Of a stretch of DNA of 64,000 nt, positions 6,816 through 16,954 are shown piece by piece. The stretch spans positions 1-64,000 of the forward strand of contig JADLFG010000031.1 of assembly GCA_020845695.1 (NCBI GenBank), read 5' to 3'. Source of the DNA: Thermoleophilia bacterium. GTDB lineage: Bacteria > Actinomycetota > Thermoleophilia > Gaiellales > Gaiellaceae. Both the position numbers and the translations under genes were made by a program. The notes under the pieces were generated by a model. The model ran no database searches, had not been told where the DNA came from, and was given only the letters and a program-made list of their open reading frames with translations. The first letter of the stretch is position 1; each line of letters begins with the position of its first letter.

Positions 6816-9800
6816 GTGGGCTGGATTCAGGACCTCGTAAACCCCAAGACCCGTCAGTGGGAGGAGTTCTACCGCAACCGCTGGCAGCACGACAACGCGA
6901 TCCGCTCCACCCACGGCGTCAACTGCACGGGCGGGTGCTCGTGGATGGTCTACGTCAAGGACGGCATCGTCACGTGGGAGATGCAGGCGCTCGACTACCC
7001 GCTGCTCGAGTCGAGCCTGCCGCCGTACGAGCCGCGCGGCTGCCAGCGCGGGATCTCCGCCTCCTGGTACGTCTACAGCCCGATCCGGGTCAAGTACCCC
7101 TACATGCGCGGCGCCCTGATGGACTTCTGGCGCGAGGCGCGCGAGCGCTACCAGAGCCCGATCGAAGCGTGGAAGTCGATCGTCGACGACCCCGAGAAGC
7201 GCGCCCGCTACCAGCGCGCCCGCGGCAAGGGCGGCTTCCGGCGCACGACCTGGGACGAGGTGCTCGAGCTGATCTCGGCCGCCCTCCTGCACACGGCGCA
7301 GAAATGGGGCCCCGACCGAGTCTTCGGCTTCTCGCCGATCCCGGCCATGTCCTACCTCTCCTACGCCGGCGGGTCGCGCTTCCTCCAGCTCTTCGGCGGC
7401 GTCAACATGAGCTTCTACGACTGGTACGCCGACCTGCCGAACGCGTTCCCCGAGATCTGGGGCGACCAGACGGACGTGTGCGAGTCGGCCGACTGGTTCA
7501 ACTCGAAGTTCATCGTCTCGATGGGCTCGAACCTGAACATGACGCGGACGCCCGACGTCCACTTCATCTCGGAGGCGCGGCACGAGGGCGCGAAGTTCGT
7601 CGTCATCGCCCCCGACTTCAGCCAGGTCGCGAAGTACTCCGACTGGTGGATTCCGGTCGAGGCGGGTCAGGACACCGCGCTCTGGCTCGCCGTCAACCAC
7701 GTGATCCTGAAGGAGTTCCACGCCGACCGGCGGGTCGAGTACTTCGCCGACTACCTCAAGCGCTACACGGACAGCTCCTTCCTGGTCGAGCTGGTCGAGG
7801 ACGAGGACGGGCTCAGGCCCGGGCAGTTCCTGCGCGCCGAGCGCGTCTCCCGCTACGCGCAGGTCGAGAACGCGGACTGGAAGATGCTGGTCTGGGACGG
7901 CCCGAACGGCGACGTGCGGCTGCCCAAGGGCACGGTCGGGTTCCGCTGGGGCAAGGAGATGGGCAAGTGGAACCTGAAGCTCGAGGACGGGGTCGACGAC
8001 AGCCCGATCGATCCGGTGATCTCGTTCTTCGAGGCCGACGGCGGCGAGGTCGCCCAGGTCGCGTTCCACGAGTTCGCCGAGCACAAGACGGTGCTGCGCG
8101 GCGTACCCGCTCGCGCGATCGAGACGGCTGACGGCGGCCGCGTGCTCGTCGCCACCGTCTTCGACCTGCTGATGGCCCAGATGGGCGTCGGCCGCGGTCT
8201 CCCCGGTGCGTACCCGGCCAGCTACGACGAGGTCGGGCCCTACACGCCGGCGTGGCAGGAGAGCTACACCGGCATCGGTCGCGACACGGTGATCCAGCTC
8301 GCCCGGGAGTTCGCCGGCACCGCCGAGGCGACGAGGGGCAAGTCGATGATCATCATCGGCGCCTCGATCAACCACTGGTACAACAACAACCTCTCCTACC
8401 GCGCCCCGATCACGGCGCTGATTCTCTGCGGCTGCTGCGGCGTCAACGGCGGCGGCATGAACCACTACGTCGGCCAGGAGAAGCTGACGCTCGAGGCGCC
8501 GTGGAAGAGCCTCGCGTTCGCCTTCGACTGGCAGAAGCCGCCGCGGCTGCAGCAGTCACCGACGTGGCACTACGTCAACTCGGACCAGTGGCGCTACGAA
8601 GGGGACTTCACCGACTACGCCCCGATCCCGCCGAGAACGAAGTGGGCGAAGGGCCACGCCATGGATCTCGAGGCGAAGGCCGTGCGCATGGGCTGGATGC
8701 CCTACTACCCCCAGTTCAACCGCAACCCGGTCGAGCTGGTCGAGGAGGCCGAGCGCTCCGGCGCACGGACGTCCGAGGGGATCGTCGAGTGGCTGCGCGA
8801 CAAGCTGAAGGACGGCTCGGTCAGGTTCGCCGTCGACGACCCGGACGCGGAGGAGAACTGGCCCCGGATCTGGATGGTCTGGCGCGGCAACGCGCTCATG
8901 TCGAGCGCGAAGGGCCACGAGTTCTTCCTCCGCCACTACCTCGGAACCCACGACAACGTCGTCGCGGAGGAGCACGCGAAAGACCGGGTCAAGACGGTCA
9001 CGTATCGCGATCCGGCGCCGCGCGGGAAGATGGACCTGATCGTCGACATCAACTTCCGGATGGACACGACGGCGCTCTACTCGGACATCGTCCTGCCGAC
9101 CGCGACGTGGTACGAGAAGAACGACCTCAACACGACCGACCTGCACTCGTTCGTCCACCCGCTCTCGGCGGCCGTGCCGCCCGTGTGGGAGTCGAAGTCG
9201 GACTGGGAGATCTGGAAGGCGATCGCGAAGCAGGTGTCCGAGCTCGCGCCCGGGGTCTTCGAGCGCGGCAAGACCCGCGACGTGGTCGCGAGCCCGCTCG
9301 CCCACGACACGCCGGACGAGCTCGCGCAGCCGCAGGTGCTCGACTGGAAGCTCGGCGAGTGCGACGCGATCCCGGGCAAGACGATGCCGCACCTGCGCCT
9401 CGTCGAGCGTGACTACGCGAACCTCCACAATCGCTTCATCTCGCTCGGCCCGAACATCCGCACGGACGGGATCAACGGGCACGGGGTGCACATCCCGGTC
9501 GCGAAGTTCTACGACGAGCTGCTCGAGAACCCGGTCGGGGGCTCCCCCGACATGCGCCACCTGCGCTGCGTCGAGTGGGGCGGGGAGAAGTACCCGAGCG
9601 TCGAGGACGCGCTCGACGCGGCCAATGCCCTGCTCTACCTGGCGCCCGAGACGAACGGAGAGGTCGCGCACGTCGCGTTCGCGGCGGAGGAGCCGCGCAC
9701 GGGCCTGACGCTGACCGACCTGGCCGAGGGCAACCGCAACGTGCGGATGACGTTCGCCGATCTGACGGCGCAGCCGCGCCGGACGCTGATCAGCCCTTGC

Positions 9801-10472
9801 TGGACCGGGATGGTCAACGACGGGCGCGCCTACGCGGCCTGGTGTCTGAACGTCGAGCGCCTCGTCCCGTGGCGCACGCTCGGCGGGCGCCAGCACCTGT
9901 ACGTCGACCACCCCTACTACCTCGACTTCGGGGAGCACCTGCCGACGTACAAGCCGAAGCTGAATCCCCGCCTGACGGGCGACATCGTCAACAGCCCGAC
10001 CGACGAGCGGGACTGCCTCGTGCTCAACTTCATCACGCCGCACGGGAAGTGGCACATCCACTCCACCTACTCGGACAACCACCGGATGATGACCCTCTCC
10101 CGCGGCGTCGAGCCCTGCTGGATCAACGACAAGGACGCCGAGAAGGCGGGCATCGTCGACAACGACTGGGTCGAGGTCTACAACGACAACGGGGTGATGG
10201 TCACCCGGGCGGCGGTCTCCGCCAGGGTGCAGTCCGGGACGTGCATGATCTACCACGCGCCCGAGCGGACGCTGTCGATCCCCAAGTCGCAGGTGCGCGA
10301 CAAGCGCCGGGGCGGCGGCCACAACAGCCTCACCAGGACACGCATCAACCCGGTGGAGCTGGCCGGCGGCTACGCCCAGTTCACGTACGGGTTCAACTAC
10401 TGGGGCCCGATCGGCGTCTTCACGCGGGACACCTACGCGGTCGTCAAGAAGCTGAAGAGGCTGGAGTGGTGA
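6816..10472 (+). CDS. narG: respiratory nitrate reductase alpha subunit
   Basis: A 1218-residue Mo-bis-MGD subunit that reduces nitrate to nitrite on the cytoplasmic face. The FS0 cluster ligands are His33, Cys37, Cys41 (HGVNCTGGC) and Cys76 (RGCQRG). Asp202 in [10 protein letters not shown] matches the Mo-coordinating Asp of E. coli NarG. Similarity to E. coli NarG is evident along the whole length (for example [16 protein letters not shown] and [11 protein letters not shown] segments). There is no twin-arginine signal, which agrees with a cytoplasmic enzyme. The GTG start at 6816 follows GAGGATC. The stop overlaps the first possible narH start by one base. Confidence 0.97.
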   Translation: MGWIQDLVNPKTRQWEEFYRNRWQHDNAIRSTHGVNCTGGCSWMVYVKDGIVTWEMQALDYPLLESSLPPYEPRGCQRGISASWYVYSPIRVKYPYMRGALMDFWREARERYQSPIEAWKSIVDDPEKRARYQRARGKGGFRRTTWDEVLELISAALLHTAQKWGPDRVFGFSPIPAMSYLSYAGGSRFLQLFGGVNMSFYDWYADLPNAFPEIWGDQTDVCESADWFNSKFIVSMGSNLNMTRTPDVHFISEARHEGAKFVVIAPDFSQVAKYSDWWIPVEAGQDTALWLAVNHVILKEFHADRRVEYFADYLKRYTDSSFLVELVEDEDGLRPGQFLRAERVSRYAQVENADWKMLVWDGPNGDVRLPKGTVGFRWGKEMGKWNLKLEDGVDDSPIDPVISFFEADGGEVAQVAFHEFAEHKTVLRGVPARAIETADGGRVLVATVFDLLMAQMGVGRGLPGAYPASYDEVGPYTPAWQESYTGIGRDTVIQLAREFAGTAEATRGKSMIIIGASINHWYNNNLSYRAPITALILCGCCGVNGGGMNHYVGQEKLTLEAPWKSLAFAFDWQKPPRLQQSPTWHYVNSDQWRYEGDFTDYAPIPPRTKWAKGHAMDLEAKAVRMGWMPYYPQFNRNPVELVEEAERSGARTSEGIVEWLRDKLKDGSVRFAVDDPDAEENWPRIWMVWRGNALMSSAKGHEFFLRHYLGTHDNVVAEEHAKDRVKTVTYRDPAPRGKMDLIVDINFRMDTTALYSDIVLPTATWYEKNDLNTTDLHSFVHPLSAAVPPVWESKSDWEIWKAIAKQVSELAPGVFERGKTRDVVASPLAHDTPDELAQPQVLDWKLGECDAIPGKTMPHLRLVERDYANLHNRFISLGPNIRTDGINGHGVHIPVAKFYDELLENPVGGSPDMRHLRCVEWGGEKYPSVEDALDAANALLYLAPETNGEVAHVAFAAEEPRTGLTLTDLAEGNRNVRMTFADLTAQPRRTLISPCWTGMVNDGRAYAAWCLNVERLVPWRTLGGRQHLYVDHPYYLDFGEHLPTYKPKLNPRLTGDIVNSPTDERDCLVLNFITPHGKWHIHSTYSDNHRMMTLSRGVEPCWINDKDAEKAGIVDNDWVEVYNDNGVMVTRAAVSARVQSGTCMIYHAPERTLSIPKSQVRDKRRGGGHNSLTRTRINPVELAGGYAQFTYGFNYWGPIGVFTRDTYAVVKKLKRLEW

Positions 10473-10504
10473 TGGCCGGCTCGAACGGAGGAGGGGCGAG
10501 AGCG

Positions 10505-12034
10505 ATGGACATCCGGGCGCAGGTCTCGATGGTGTTCCACCTCGACAAGTGCATCGGGTGTCACACCTGCTCGATTGCCTGCAAGAACATCTGGACCGAC
10601 CGCAAGGGGTCGGAGTACATGTGGTGGAACAACGTCGAGACGAAGCCGGGCACCGGCTACCCGACGCTGTGGGAGGACCAGCAGAAGTACCGCGGCGGCT
10701 GGGAGCGCGAGGGCGAGGGCAAGCTGAGCCTGAAGCTCCAGGGCCGAGGGCGGGCGCTCGGGAACATCTTCGCCAACCCGTACCTGCCCACGATCGACGA
10801 CTACTACGAGCCGTGGACGTACGACTTCGACGAGCTGTTCAACGCGCCCGAGGGGGACGACCAGCCGACAGCGCGCCCGGTCTCGATGATCACCGGCGAG
10901 CCGATCGACATCGAGGCCGGCCCGAACTGGGACGACGACCTCGGCGGCTCGACGATCTACGCGGCGAACGACCCGAACCTGGAGGGGCTCTCGAGCGCCG
11001 AGCGGGCGGAGCTGAACGAGCTCGAGCGGATGGTGTTCTTCTACCTGCCGCGCATCTGCAACCACTGCGCGAACCCGGGCTGCGTCGCGGCCTGCCCCGC
11101 CGGCGCGATCCACAAGCGCGGCGAGGACGGGATCGTGCTCCTGAACCAGGAGAAGTGCCGGGCCTGGCGCATGTGCATCTCCGGCTGCCCGTACAAGAAG
11201 ACGTACTACAACTGGGCGACCGGGAAGTCCGAGAAGTGCATCCTCTGCTACCCGCGGCTCGAGAGCGGCCATGCCCCCGCGTGCTTCCACTCCTGCGTCG
11301 GGCGGATCCGCTACCTCGGTCTCGTCCTCTACGACGCCGCGGCGATCAAGGACGCCGCGGCCCACCCCGACGAGGAGCTGGTCGAGGCCCAGCGCGACCT
11401 GATCAAGGACCCGTTCGACCCGGAGATCATCGCGCTCGCGCGGGCGAACGGGATCACGCCCGACCAGATCAAGGCGGCGCAGGACTCGCCGGTCTACAAG
11501 TTCGTGAAGGTCTGGAAGCTGGCGCTGCCGCTGCACGCGGAGTTCCGGACGCTGCCGATGCTCTTCTACGTGCCGCCGATGCTGCCCGTGCTCGCGAGCA
11601 TGAAGAACGGACGCTACGACGTCGACGGGGCGAACGGCAACGGCGGCACGGAGGCGACCGGGCTGCCGTCGATCTCGAACCTCGAGCAGAGCCGGATGCC
11701 GCTGCGCTACATGGCGAGCCTGTTCTCCGCCGGCAACGAGGCGATCGTCGCCGAGGTCTACCGCAAGCTGCACGCGGTGCGGGTGCACATGCGCCAGCAG
11801 AAGGTCGGCAACATCCCGGAGAGCGAGGTCGCCGAGGCGCTCGGCGCCGCCGGGATCACCGCCGACGTGGCCGAGGCGATCTACCGCCTGACCTCGATGC
11901 CGACGTTCCAGGAGCGTTTCGTGATCCCGCCGCTCCTGCGCGACCAGGCGTTCGAGGCCCAGCTCGGCGATCCGTTCACGCAGAAGCGCGAGGGCGGCTT
12001 CGGCTTCCGAGCCGCCCCGGAGCGGCGGTGGTAG
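10505..12034 (+). CDS. narH: respiratory nitrate reductase beta subunit
   Basis: A 509-residue Fe-S subunit that carries electrons from NarI to NarG. The first ferredoxin motif is Cys16-x2-Cys19-x2-Cys22-x3-Cys26. Further motifs are ICNHCANPGCVAACP and KCRAWRMCISGCPYKK; the Trp in the latter marks the 3Fe-4S site, as in E. coli. A last motif contains CILCYPR and CFHSCVGR. The ATG at 10505 is preferred because GGAGGAGGGG lies eight bases upstream and the product then starts MDIRAQV, like E. coli MKIRSQV. An ATG at 10472, overlapping the narG stop, would add 11 residues. Confidence 0.95.
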   Translation: MDIRAQVSMVFHLDKCIGCHTCSIACKNIWTDRKGSEYMWWNNVETKPGTGYPTLWEDQQKYRGGWEREGEGKLSLKLQGRGRALGNIFANPYLPTIDDYYEPWTYDFDELFNAPEGDDQPTARPVSMITGEPIDIEAGPNWDDDLGGSTIYAANDPNLEGLSSAERAELNELERMVFFYLPRICNHCANPGCVAACPAGAIHKRGEDGIVLLNQEKCRAWRMCISGCPYKKTYYNWATGKSEKCILCYPRLESGHAPACFHSCVGRIRYLGLVLYDAAAIKDAAAHPDEELVEAQRDLIKDPFDPEIIALARANGITPDQIKAAQDSPVYKFVKVWKLALPLHAEFRTLPMLFYVPPMLPVLASMKNGRYDVDGANGNGGTEATGLPSISNLEQSRMPLRYMASLFSAGNEAIVAEVYRKLHAVRVHMRQQKVGNIPESEVAEALGAAGITADVAEAIYRLTSMPTFQERFVIPPLLRDQAFEAQLGDPFTQKREGGFGFRAAPERRW

Positions 12035-12654
12035 CGGTGGCGCACGAGACGCTCGGACGCGCGGTCACGGGGGCGTTCGCGGATGTGCTCGACTACCCGC
12101 GCGGGCCGCTCGCTGCCCTCGTTGCCCGTTGCGAGGCGGCGGCCTCGGCCAGCCCGGAGGCGGTCGCTCTCCTCGCCGGGTTTCGCGAGTTCGCGGAGTC
12201 GGCGGGCCTCGGCGAGCTCCAGGAGGCGTACACGAGGGCGTTCGACCTCGACAGCATGTCCGACCTCGAGCCGACCTGCTACCCGTACGTCGGCCACGTG
12301 CTCTTCGACGACAACCACAAGCGCAGCGCGTTCCTGGTCGGGCTGAACGAGCGCTACGGCGAGCACGGCTTCAGCGCGGGGACGGAGCTTCCGGATCACC
12401 TGGTGGTGCTCCTGCGCTTCGTCGCCTCCTGCGAGGACGCGGCGCTCGCCGAGGAGCTGCTCGACGAGGCGATCATGCCGGCGCTCGGGCGCCTGGTGGG
12501 GAAGCTCGACGCCGAGGCTGTGCCGGAGACCGGGCGCGAGCGCTACCAGCTCGTGCTGCGGGCGCTCTGGCTGGCGCTCGGGGTGAGGCAGCGGCCGGCC
12601 CGTGCCGGCTCGGAAGCGAACGAGTTGGTGCTGAGCCGAAACGGCCGGGACTGA
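12028..12654 (+). CDS. narJ: nitrate reductase chaperone (delta subunit)
   Basis: A 208-residue system-specific chaperone that inserts the Mo cofactor into NarG before membrane attachment. It is all helical, with the family pattern DYPRGPL near residue 20 and ELQEAYTRAFDLD, followed by CYPYVGHVLF. The GTG at 12028 overlaps narH by 7 bases and has GGAG at short spacing; the GTG at 12037 is an alternative. Its position between narH and narI is the standard narGHJI order. Confidence 0.93.
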   Translation: MVAVAHETLGRAVTGAFADVLDYPRGPLAALVARCEAAASASPEAVALLAGFREFAESAGLGELQEAYTRAFDLDSMSDLEPTCYPYVGHVLFDDNHKRSAFLVGLNERYGEHGFSAGTELPDHLVVLLRFVASCEDAALAEELLDEAIMPALGRLVGKLDAEAVPETGRERYQLVLRALWLALGVRQRPARAGSEANELVLSRNGRD

Positions 12655-12667
12655 GGAGGCAGACTCG

Positions 12668-13348
12668 ATGAACACGTTCCTGTTCGCGGTGATCCCGTAC
12701 CTGGCGGTGGGCATCGCCGTCGTCGGCGGCATCGCCCGCTACCGCTGGGATCGCTTCTCCTACTCGAGCCAGTCCTCGCAGTTCCTCGAGAGCCGCACGC
12801 TCTTCTGGGGCTCGGTCGCGTGGCATTACGGCGTGCTCGCCGTGCTCGGGGCCCACGTGCTCGCGCTCATGTTCTGGGATGCGTGGGGAAAGATGCTCTC
12901 CGGCCCGACCCGCCTCTACTCGTTCGAGGTCGCGGGCCTCGCTCTCTCCTGGCTCGCGTTCGGCGGGCTCGCGTTCCTGCTCTGGCGCCGCCTCACGAAC
13001 AGCCGCATCCGCACGGTCACGTCGCCGATGGACTGGGTGCTGCTCGTGCTCCTGCTCGGCCAGGTGGCGCTCGGGATCTGGATGGCGCTCGGCTACCGCT
13101 GGGGCTCCGACTGGTACCTGCACACGATCGTGCCGTGGATCCACTCGCTGTTCGCGCTCAACCCGAAGGTGAGCTACGTGATCGCGCTCCCGGACGTCGT
13201 CAAGGCGCACGCGGTGCTCGGGTTCTTCCTGATGGCGCTCTTCCCGTTCACGCGGCTCGTCCACGTCGTGACGGTGCCGATTACGTACCTCTGGCGCCCC
13301 TACCAGGTCTACCTCTGGAACCGGAGGGCCTCCCGCCAGGAGCGCTAG
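12668..13348 (+). CDS. narI: respiratory nitrate reductase gamma subunit (cytochrome b)
   Basis: A 226-residue membrane subunit with five predicted helices that oxidises quinol and anchors NarGH. His53 and His63 (ten apart) and His181 and His199 (eighteen apart) reproduce the spacing of the four haem b ligands of E. coli NarI (56/66 and 187/205). GGAGG precedes the ATG. A 160-base gap with a strong hairpin separates it from the transporter genes. Confidence 0.95.
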   Translation: MNTFLFAVIPYLAVGIAVVGGIARYRWDRFSYSSQSSQFLESRTLFWGSVAWHYGVLAVLGAHVLALMFWDAWGKMLSGPTRLYSFEVAGLALSWLAFGGLAFLLWRRLTNSRIRTVTSPMDWVLLVLLLGQVALGIWMALGYRWGSDWYLHTIVPWIHSLFALNPKVSYVIALPDVVKAHAVLGFFLMALFPFTRLVHVVTVPITYLWRPYQVYLWNRRASRQER

Positions 13349-13387
13349 GAGCGCGCCCGCACGCGCGCTCGGTCACGAGGCGCCGCG

Positions 13388-13435
13388 CTCGCTGATTCCC
13401 GCTTCGCGGATAACTACGGAGCGGGAATCAGCGAG
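13388..13435 (+). other. 16-bp perfect inverted repeat between narI and narK
   Basis: Positions 13388-13403 pair perfectly with 13420-13435 around a 16-base loop. No U tract follows, so it is not a classic terminator. It may be an RNA stabiliser or processing site that sets transporter versus reductase levels, or a binding site for a regulator. Confidence 0.6.
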
Positions 13436-13509
13436 GCCGCGGATGCCGCCCTCGCCCGCTGCCCGTACCGTCGCTCTTGGCGGTGTTCCCTGCCGAAGGA
13501 GGAGCGATC

Positions 13510-14775
13510 GTGGTACGGACCGGACAGCTCGGCGATGCGAAGGCGGCAACCCGTGTGCTCGTGCTCTCGACCGCCGGGTTCACGCTCTTTTTCGCCGTCT
13601 GGGTCATGTTTGCCGTCGTCGGCATCCCGCTGCGCAAGGAGCTCGGGCTCTCCGACGGCGAGTTCGCGCTGCTCGCAGCGATCCCGATCTTCACCGGCTC
13701 GATCCTGCGCGTTCCGATCGGGATCCTCACCGACAAGGTCGGCGGCCGGATCGTCTTCAGCGCGCTGCTTCTGATCACCGCGGTGCCGACGTTCCTGATC
13801 AGTCGCGCCGACAGCTACACGCAGCTCGTCGTGCTCGCGTTCTTCATGGGCCTCGCCGGCGTCTCCTTCGCCGTCGGGATCGCCTGGACCTCCGCGTGGT
13901 GGCCGCAGGAACGCCAGGGCTTCGCGCTCGGGACGTTCGGTGCCGGCAACGTCGGCGCCTCGGTCACGAAGCTGCTCGCCCCGACGCTCGTGACGCTCAT
14001 CGCTGCCGGCGGCATCGCCGGCGGCGCCATCCCCGGCGGCTGGCGGTTCGTGCCGTTCGTGTACGCGATCGCGCTCGTCGCGATGGCGGTCGCCGTCTGG
14101 CTCCTCGCTCCGGCGCCCGATCTGCGGCCCGCACGCGGCCGCACGACGCGGGAGCTCCTGGAGCCGCTCAAGATCGTGCGGGTCTGGCGCTTCGGCCTCT
14201 ACTACGTCGTGGTTTTCGGCGCGTACGTGGCGCTGTCGCTCTGGCTGCCGAAGTACTACGTCGACGTGTACGGCTACGAGCTGCGCACCGCCGGCTTCCT
14301 GACCGCGCTCTTCATCTTCCCGGCGAGCCTCCTGCGCCCGCTCGGCGGCTGGCTCTCCGACCGGGTCGGCGCCCGCAGCGTGACCTACGCGTCCTTCATC
14401 GTCATGATCCTCGCGCTCGCCGGGCTCTCGTTCTCCCTCGGCGTCGTCCTCTTCACCGTGCTCGTCGTGATCGTGGGCGTGACGATGGGGATCGGCAAGG
14501 CGTCGGTCTACAAGTACATCCCCGACTACTTCCCCCGCGACGTGGGCGCGGTCGGCGGCCTTGTGGGCGCGGTCGGCGGCCTCGGCGGGTTCGTCTTGCC
14601 GCTCCTCTTTGCCTGGGCGCAGGGCTGGACCGACAGGCCGCAGAGCACGTTCGTCGTGCTCCTGATCGTCTGCGTGGTCAGCCTGCTCTGGCTGCACGGC
14701 GTCGTCATGCAGCTCCGCCGCCGCGAGCGCGACGAGGTGGGCGGCGTGGGGAACGCGACCGGGGTCGCGCGGTGA
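13510..14775 (+). CDS. narK1: NarK-type nitrate/nitrite MFS transporter 1
   Basis: A 421-residue MFS protein with about 12 transmembrane helices. Family signatures include GIPLRKELGLSDGEFALL near the N terminus, RVPIGILTDKVGGR (the loop 2-3 motif) and AGNVGASVTKL in the nitrate-signature region. It is a NarK1-like nitrate/proton or nitrate/nitrite carrier in the cytoplasmic membrane. The GTG at 13510 has AAGGAGGAG at good spacing, whereas an in-frame TTG at 13477 has none. The gene overlaps the second transporter gene by four bases. Confidence 0.9.
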   Translation: MVRTGQLGDAKAATRVLVLSTAGFTLFFAVWVMFAVVGIPLRKELGLSDGEFALLAAIPIFTGSILRVPIGILTDKVGGRIVFSALLLITAVPTFLISRADSYTQLVVLAFFMGLAGVSFAVGIAWTSAWWPQERQGFALGTFGAGNVGASVTKLLAPTLVTLIAAGGIAGGAIPGGWRFVPFVYAIALVAMAVAVWLLAPAPDLRPARGRTTRELLEPLKIVRVWRFGLYYVVVFGAYVALSLWLPKYYVDVYGYELRTAGFLTALFIFPASLLRPLGGWLSDRVGARSVTYASFIVMILALAGLSFSLGVVLFTVLVVIVGVTMGIGKASVYKYIPDYFPRDVGAVGGLVGAVGGLGGFVLPLLFAWAQGWTDRPQSTFVVLLIVCVVSLLWLHGVVMQLRRRERDEVGGVGNATGVAR

Positions 14776-16115
14776 CGGGCGCGACCGCCGTCGCCGAGCC
14801 GGCTCGCGCCGGCGCCTCCTGGCTCGAGCGCTGGGAGCCCGAGGACGAGACGTTCTGGGAGACGCGTGGGAAGGCGATTGCCTGGCGCACGCTCGCGATC
14901 ACGACCGCGAACCTGACGATGGCGTTCGCGACCTGGTTCCTCGTCAGCGCGCTCGTCGTCCGGCTCGGCAAGCTCGGCTTCGACCTCTCGACCACCCAGA
15001 AGTTCTGGCTCACCGCCATGCCCGGCCTCGCGGGCGGGACGTTCCGGATCGTCCACACGTTCCTCTGCCCGCTCTACGGCACGCGCCGCGTCGTCAGCCT
15101 CTCGACCGCCTCGCTGCTCCTGCCGCTCATCGGCTGGTTCTTCGCCGTGCAGAACTCCGGCACGCCGTACTGGGTGCTGCTCGCGCTCGCGTTCCTGGCG
15201 GGGCTCGGCGGCGGCAACTTCTCCTCCTTCATGCCCTCGACCAGCCTCTTCTTCCCCAAGCGCCTCCAGGGGACCGCGCTCGGGATCCAGGCGGGGATCG
15301 GGAACTTCGGCGTCAGCCTCGTCCAGTTCCTGACCCCCTGGGTGATCGGCTTCGCGATGATCGGCAGCGCCCAGGTCAACACCGAGACCGGCAAGGACGC
15401 CTGGCTCCAGAACGCCGCCTTCATCTGGATCCCGCTCGTGGCCTTCCTCGCGCTCGTCGCCTGGCTGCGCCTGAAGAGCGTGCCCGTGCGCGCGAACGTG
15501 CGCGAGCAGTTCGACATCTTCGGCGAGAAGCACACCTGGCTGATGACGTCGCTCTACTTCATGACGTTCGGCTCCTTCGCCGGGTTCTCCGCCACCTTCC
15601 CGCTCCTGATCGACAAGGTCTACGGCGGCTTCGACGACGCGCCCGACCCGCTCACGTACGCGTTCCTCGGCCCGCTCGTCGGCTCGGCAGCTCGCGTCGC
15701 CGCGGGACCGCTGTCCGACAAGTTCGGGGGCGGCAGGCTGACCCAGATCTCGGGGATCGGGCTGATCGGCTGCGCGGTCGGGGTCTGCTTCTTCCTGACG
15801 CCCTCCTCGACCGATCAGTTCACCTGGTTCGTACTGTGCATGATCGGGCTCTTCTTCTTCTCGGGGATCGGCAACGCGTCCACGTTCAAGCAGATGCCGA
15901 TGATCTTCGAGCCGCGCCAGGCGGGCGGGGTGATCGGCTGGACCGCCGCGATCGCTGCGTACGGGCCGTTCATCTTCTCGGTCGCGATCGCGGCCGTGAT
16001 CAGCGCCGCCGGCGACCCGATCCCGTTCTTCATCGGCGCCGCCGTCTTCTACGCAGCGAACGTCGCCATCAACTGGTGGTACTACCTGCGCGGGGGCGCC
16101 GAGCGTCCCTGCTGA
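14772..16115 (+). CDS. narK2: NarK-type nitrate/nitrite MFS transporter 2
   Basis: A 447-residue MFS transporter of the longer NarK type. A hydrophilic N-terminal stretch of about 40 residues (WEPEDETFWETRGK) precedes the first helix. GGGNFSSFMPSTSLFFPKR and GIQAGIGNFGVS correspond to the nitrate-signature regions. GTGA overlap with narK1 implies translational coupling. The paired K1/K2 arrangement after narGHJI matches the Thermus nar cluster; the division of labour between nitrate import and nitrite export is not readable here. Confidence 0.9.
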   Translation: MTGATAVAEPARAGASWLERWEPEDETFWETRGKAIAWRTLAITTANLTMAFATWFLVSALVVRLGKLGFDLSTTQKFWLTAMPGLAGGTFRIVHTFLCPLYGTRRVVSLSTASLLLPLIGWFFAVQNSGTPYWVLLALAFLAGLGGGNFSSFMPSTSLFFPKRLQGTALGIQAGIGNFGVSLVQFLTPWVIGFAMIGSAQVNTETGKDAWLQNAAFIWIPLVAFLALVAWLRLKSVPVRANVREQFDIFGEKHTWLMTSLYFMTFGSFAGFSATFPLLIDKVYGGFDDAPDPLTYAFLGPLVGSAARVAAGPLSDKFGGGRLTQISGIGLIGCAVGVCFFLTPSSTDQFTWFVLCMIGLFFFSGIGNASTFKQMPMIFEPRQAGGVIGWTAAIAAYGPFIFSVAIAAVISAAGDPIPFFIGAAVFYAANVAINWWYYLRGGAERPC

Positions 16116-16131
16116 GGGAGCGGGCCCGCCG

Positions 16132-16821
16132 TCAGGCGTCGAGGATGCCGAGGCGGCGGGCCTTCGCCACCGCCTCGAGCTGCGAGTGGCTCGCGAGCTG
16201 CGTGAGGATCCCGCGGATGTGGTTTCGGATCGTCGTCTCGGACAGGTGGAGGCGCGAGGCGATCACCTTCGCGGGGACGCCGTCGGCGAGCAGGCCGAGG
16301 ATCTCGCGCTGACGTGCGGTCAGCGGCGGCGGCGCCGATCTTCCGGGCTGGTCTGGGGTCCCGGCGGTGTCCTGGCCGTTTCGCATCAGGTGCAGGAACT
16401 GGGGCTCCTCGCCGCCGCGTACGGCGATCGTCGTGATCGACACCCGCTTCCTGCCGTTGCCGGCCCGGATCCAGAGCTCGCGCGTCGGGACGGGCCAGCC
16501 CTCGCGGGCGAGGCGGGCGTTCGAGCAGCCCGCGTGGCACTCGATCCCGCCGCGTTCGTCGGTTGCGCAGAGGACCTCCCAGCAGAAGCGGCCGACGACG
16601 TCGGCGGCTGCGACGCCCGTGAGCGACTCCGCGGCCTCGTTCCAGGCGGTCACGCGTAGGTCGGCGTCGAACGCCATCAGCGCCTCGCCGCTGCGGAACT
16701 CGACCGCCGAGTCCGTCTCGGGAGCGAGCTGGTGGAGCGCGACGACGGGGCGCGCCGCGGGCTCCGGCCCGGAATCGTCCTGCCGAAGCGCGCGCGCGGT
16801 GTTTCGCCGTCCTGTCGCCAC
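16132..16821 (-). CDS. PAS-LuxR transcriptional regulator, nar-flanking copy 2
   Basis: A 229-residue paralogue of the regulator at 5116-5712. The PAS domain (about 40-150) contains Cys80, Cys95 and Cys99, matching Cys49/64/68 of copy 1 in position and spacing, plus an extra Cys85. The C-terminal LuxR helix-turn-helix reads LTARQREILGLL and LSETTIRNHIRG and is nearly identical to copy 1. The GTG at 16821 is chosen because GGGGAGG lies just upstream; the frame continues back to 16953 without a site. It is convergent with narK2 and divergent from the radical SAM operon, so it probably regulates one or both. Confidence 0.85.
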   Translation of the reverse strand: MATGRRNTARALRQDDSGPEPAARPVVALHQLAPETDSAVEFRSGEALMAFDADLRVTAWNEAAESLTGVAAADVVGRFCWEVLCATDERGGIECHAGCSNARLAREGWPVPTRELWIRAGNGRKRVSITTIAVRGGEEPQFLHLMRNGQDTAGTPDQPGRSAPPPLTARQREILGLLADGVPAKVIASRLHLSETTIRNHIRGILTQLASHSQLEAVAKARRLGILDA

Positions 16822-16954
16822 CCTCGCCTCCCCGAAGGCCCCGGCTGCTCGCGGCGGCGCCGCGAGAGCGCGAGGCACCGGCTTCACCCCAGCATAGCCG
16901 GCCCGCCCACCGCTCGCTCGGGCAGCCGTTGGGATCGTCGCGAGCAACCGCAAT

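Noticed and set aside
6789..10322. Long minus-strand frames opposite narG
   Set aside because: Composition is Asp/Val/Arg-rich without motifs; narG on the plus strand is unmistakable.
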